From Bacteroidales bacterium Bact_16 (GTDB lineage: Bacteria > Bacteroidota > Bacteroidia > Bacteroidales > UBA932), in assembly GCA_001602885.1 (NCBI GenBank), contig LUZH01000166.1, positions 1 through 5,546 on the forward strand: a stretch of DNA of 5,546 nt. The letters run 5' to 3'. The notes beneath the pieces are model-generated. The model ran no database searches and was not told where the DNA came from. It saw only the letters and a list, made by a program, of their open reading frames with translations. The translations under genes and the position numbers were made by a program. Positions 4,819 to 5,546 of this stretch are shown here, piece after piece (the stretch's first letter is position 1; each line of letters opens with the position of its first letter).

Positions 4819-5546
4819 TCCAATAAATGACGCTTGACGGCCTCCGCGACGAGTTCCGGCGCGGAGTGCACGTCGAGCTTGGCGTGCAGGCGCTTGCGGT
4901 ACCACAGCACCGTCTCGTAGCCCAGACAGAGCTCGTCGGCGATCTGCTTGGTGCTCTTGCCGCCCATCAGCAGCCGGATGATGTCCTTCTCACGTTGCGT
5001 GAGGAGGATTTCTTCTTCTTTGCGGCCCGGTGCAGGCCGCATTTCCTCGATCGTCTCGTCGAGCACGGCGGAGGTCTCCGTCAGGTTCTGGCGCGTCTTG
5101 CGCAGGCGCAGGTAGACCAGGAGCGCGCCGACGCCCAGCAGCAGGATGGCCGCCAGGCCGATGGCCAGCAGGCGGCTGTTGCGCGACATCAGGCGGTAGC
5201 TGTCGCTCATCACGGCCAGCGTGTCGGCGCGGCCGACCGACTCCTCGCGGGGGTGGTCGCTATAGTATTCGTCCGCTTCCGTGAGGTATTTGAGGGCCTT
5301 GCGCGTCTGGCCGTTCTCGCGGTACCAGCGGCCCAGGCCGGACAGCGTGCCGGCGATCATCAGCGAGTCGCCGGAGCGCCGCGCCAGCTCCAGCGACTTG
5401 TCGTAGGCCGCCCGGGACTTGCGCATCTCGCCGCCGTCGAGATAGATTTCGCCCATGTTGCGGTACAGGGTGGAGCAATCCTCCAGCCAGCCCTGCCGCT
5501 CGAAGATCACGCCGGCCTTGCCATAATATTCCATACACTGGTCCAG
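4815..5546 (-). CDS. Membrane-bound TPR/LuxR-type transcriptional regulator (C-terminal part)
   Basis: The gene runs off the right edge: the frame stays open past the ATG at 5534 (LDQC precedes it), so that ATG is internal and the N terminus is missing. Counting from the first visible residue, two TPR-like helix pairs occupy about 24-60 and 62-98. A transmembrane helix follows at 126-145 (AIGLAAILLLGVGALLVYLR), with basic residues just after it that place the C terminus in the cytosol. Then comes a short coiled coil and a LuxR-type HTH at about 181-243 (LTQREKDIIRLLMGG, then KQIADELCLG and ETVLWYRKRLHAKLDV). This TPR-TM-HTH layout is common in Bacteroidetes, where the TPR part is expected in the periplasm; the signal sequence would lie outside the window. 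It probably senses an envelope state and controls transcription from the membrane. Its HTH closely resembles the solo protein at 2258-2476. Confidence 0.9.
   Translation of the reverse strand: MDQCMEYYGKAGVIFERQGWLEDCSTLYRNMGEIYLDGGEMRKSRAAYDKSLELARRSGDSLMIAGTLSGLGRWYRENGQTRKALKYLTEADEYYSDHPREESVGRADTLAVMSDSYRLMSRNSRLLAIGLAAILLLGVGALLVYLRLRKTRQNLTETSAVLDETIEEMRPAPGRKEEEILLTQREKDIIRLLMGGKSTKQIADELCLGYETVLWYRKRLHAKLDVHSAPELVAEAVKRHLLD

Noticed and set aside
4900..5534. ATG at 5534 as the true start of the TPR/LuxR regulator
   Set aside because: The frame is open to the window edge without a stop, the first residues are already in the middle of a TPR-like helix, and the expected signal peptide is absent.

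Overview
The window looks like chromosomal DNA of a GC-rich member of the Bacteroidales (Bacteroidota). Three things point there. Several genes are preceded by the Bacteroidetes-type promoter (TTG/TTTG near -33, TAnnTTTG near -7), most clearly TATCTTTG at 1490-1497. Starts are preceded by A-rich sequence, not clear Shine-Dalgarno sites. The protein families fit too: a DUF2461 protein, a DUF4890/Spy-like secreted protein, an OmpA-domain protein with a jelly-roll region, and a TPR-transmembrane-LuxR regulator whose recognition helix reads TVLWYRKRL. The high GC content would suit an Alistipes-like or rumen Bacteroidales lineage, but I cannot fix the genus.

Layout. On the minus strand, 1-730 holds a DUF2461 gene whose stop overlaps the start of a further gene that runs off the left edge and begins like a secreted protein. 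Divergent from these, 808-1467 encodes a HAD-family phosphatase. A strong promoter directly after its stop drives a small secreted, Met/Gln-rich protein with a Gly-Phe-Pro tail (1531-2100), closed by a clear intrinsic terminator (2124-2160). A second terminator-like hairpin follows at 2185-2212.

Right half. A likely three-gene operon begins at 2258: a 72-residue solo LuxR-type DNA-binding protein, then after 23 nt a periplasmic protein with a jelly-roll-like middle and a C-terminal OmpA peptidoglycan-binding domain, then after 3 nt a secreted six-cysteine protein of unknown function. Facing it, with a 4-nt tail-to-tail overlap of stop codons, is the 3' part of a membrane-anchored TPR/LuxR-type regulator that runs off the right edge.

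How the genes may work together (inference). Both LuxR-type proteins carry the same 11-residue stretch ETVLWYRKRLH covering the recognition helix, so they may read the same DNA sites. One is tethered to the inner membrane with periplasmic TPRs; the other is a free DNA-binding domain at the head of an operon for envelope proteins. This suggests a small envelope-sensing circuit, and is the most interesting reading of the window. A perfect 10-bp palindrome sits over the candidate -7 box of the solo regulator. No tRNA, rRNA, CRISPR array, insertion sequence or phage gene was seen, and no gene-free stretch exceeds about 160 bases.
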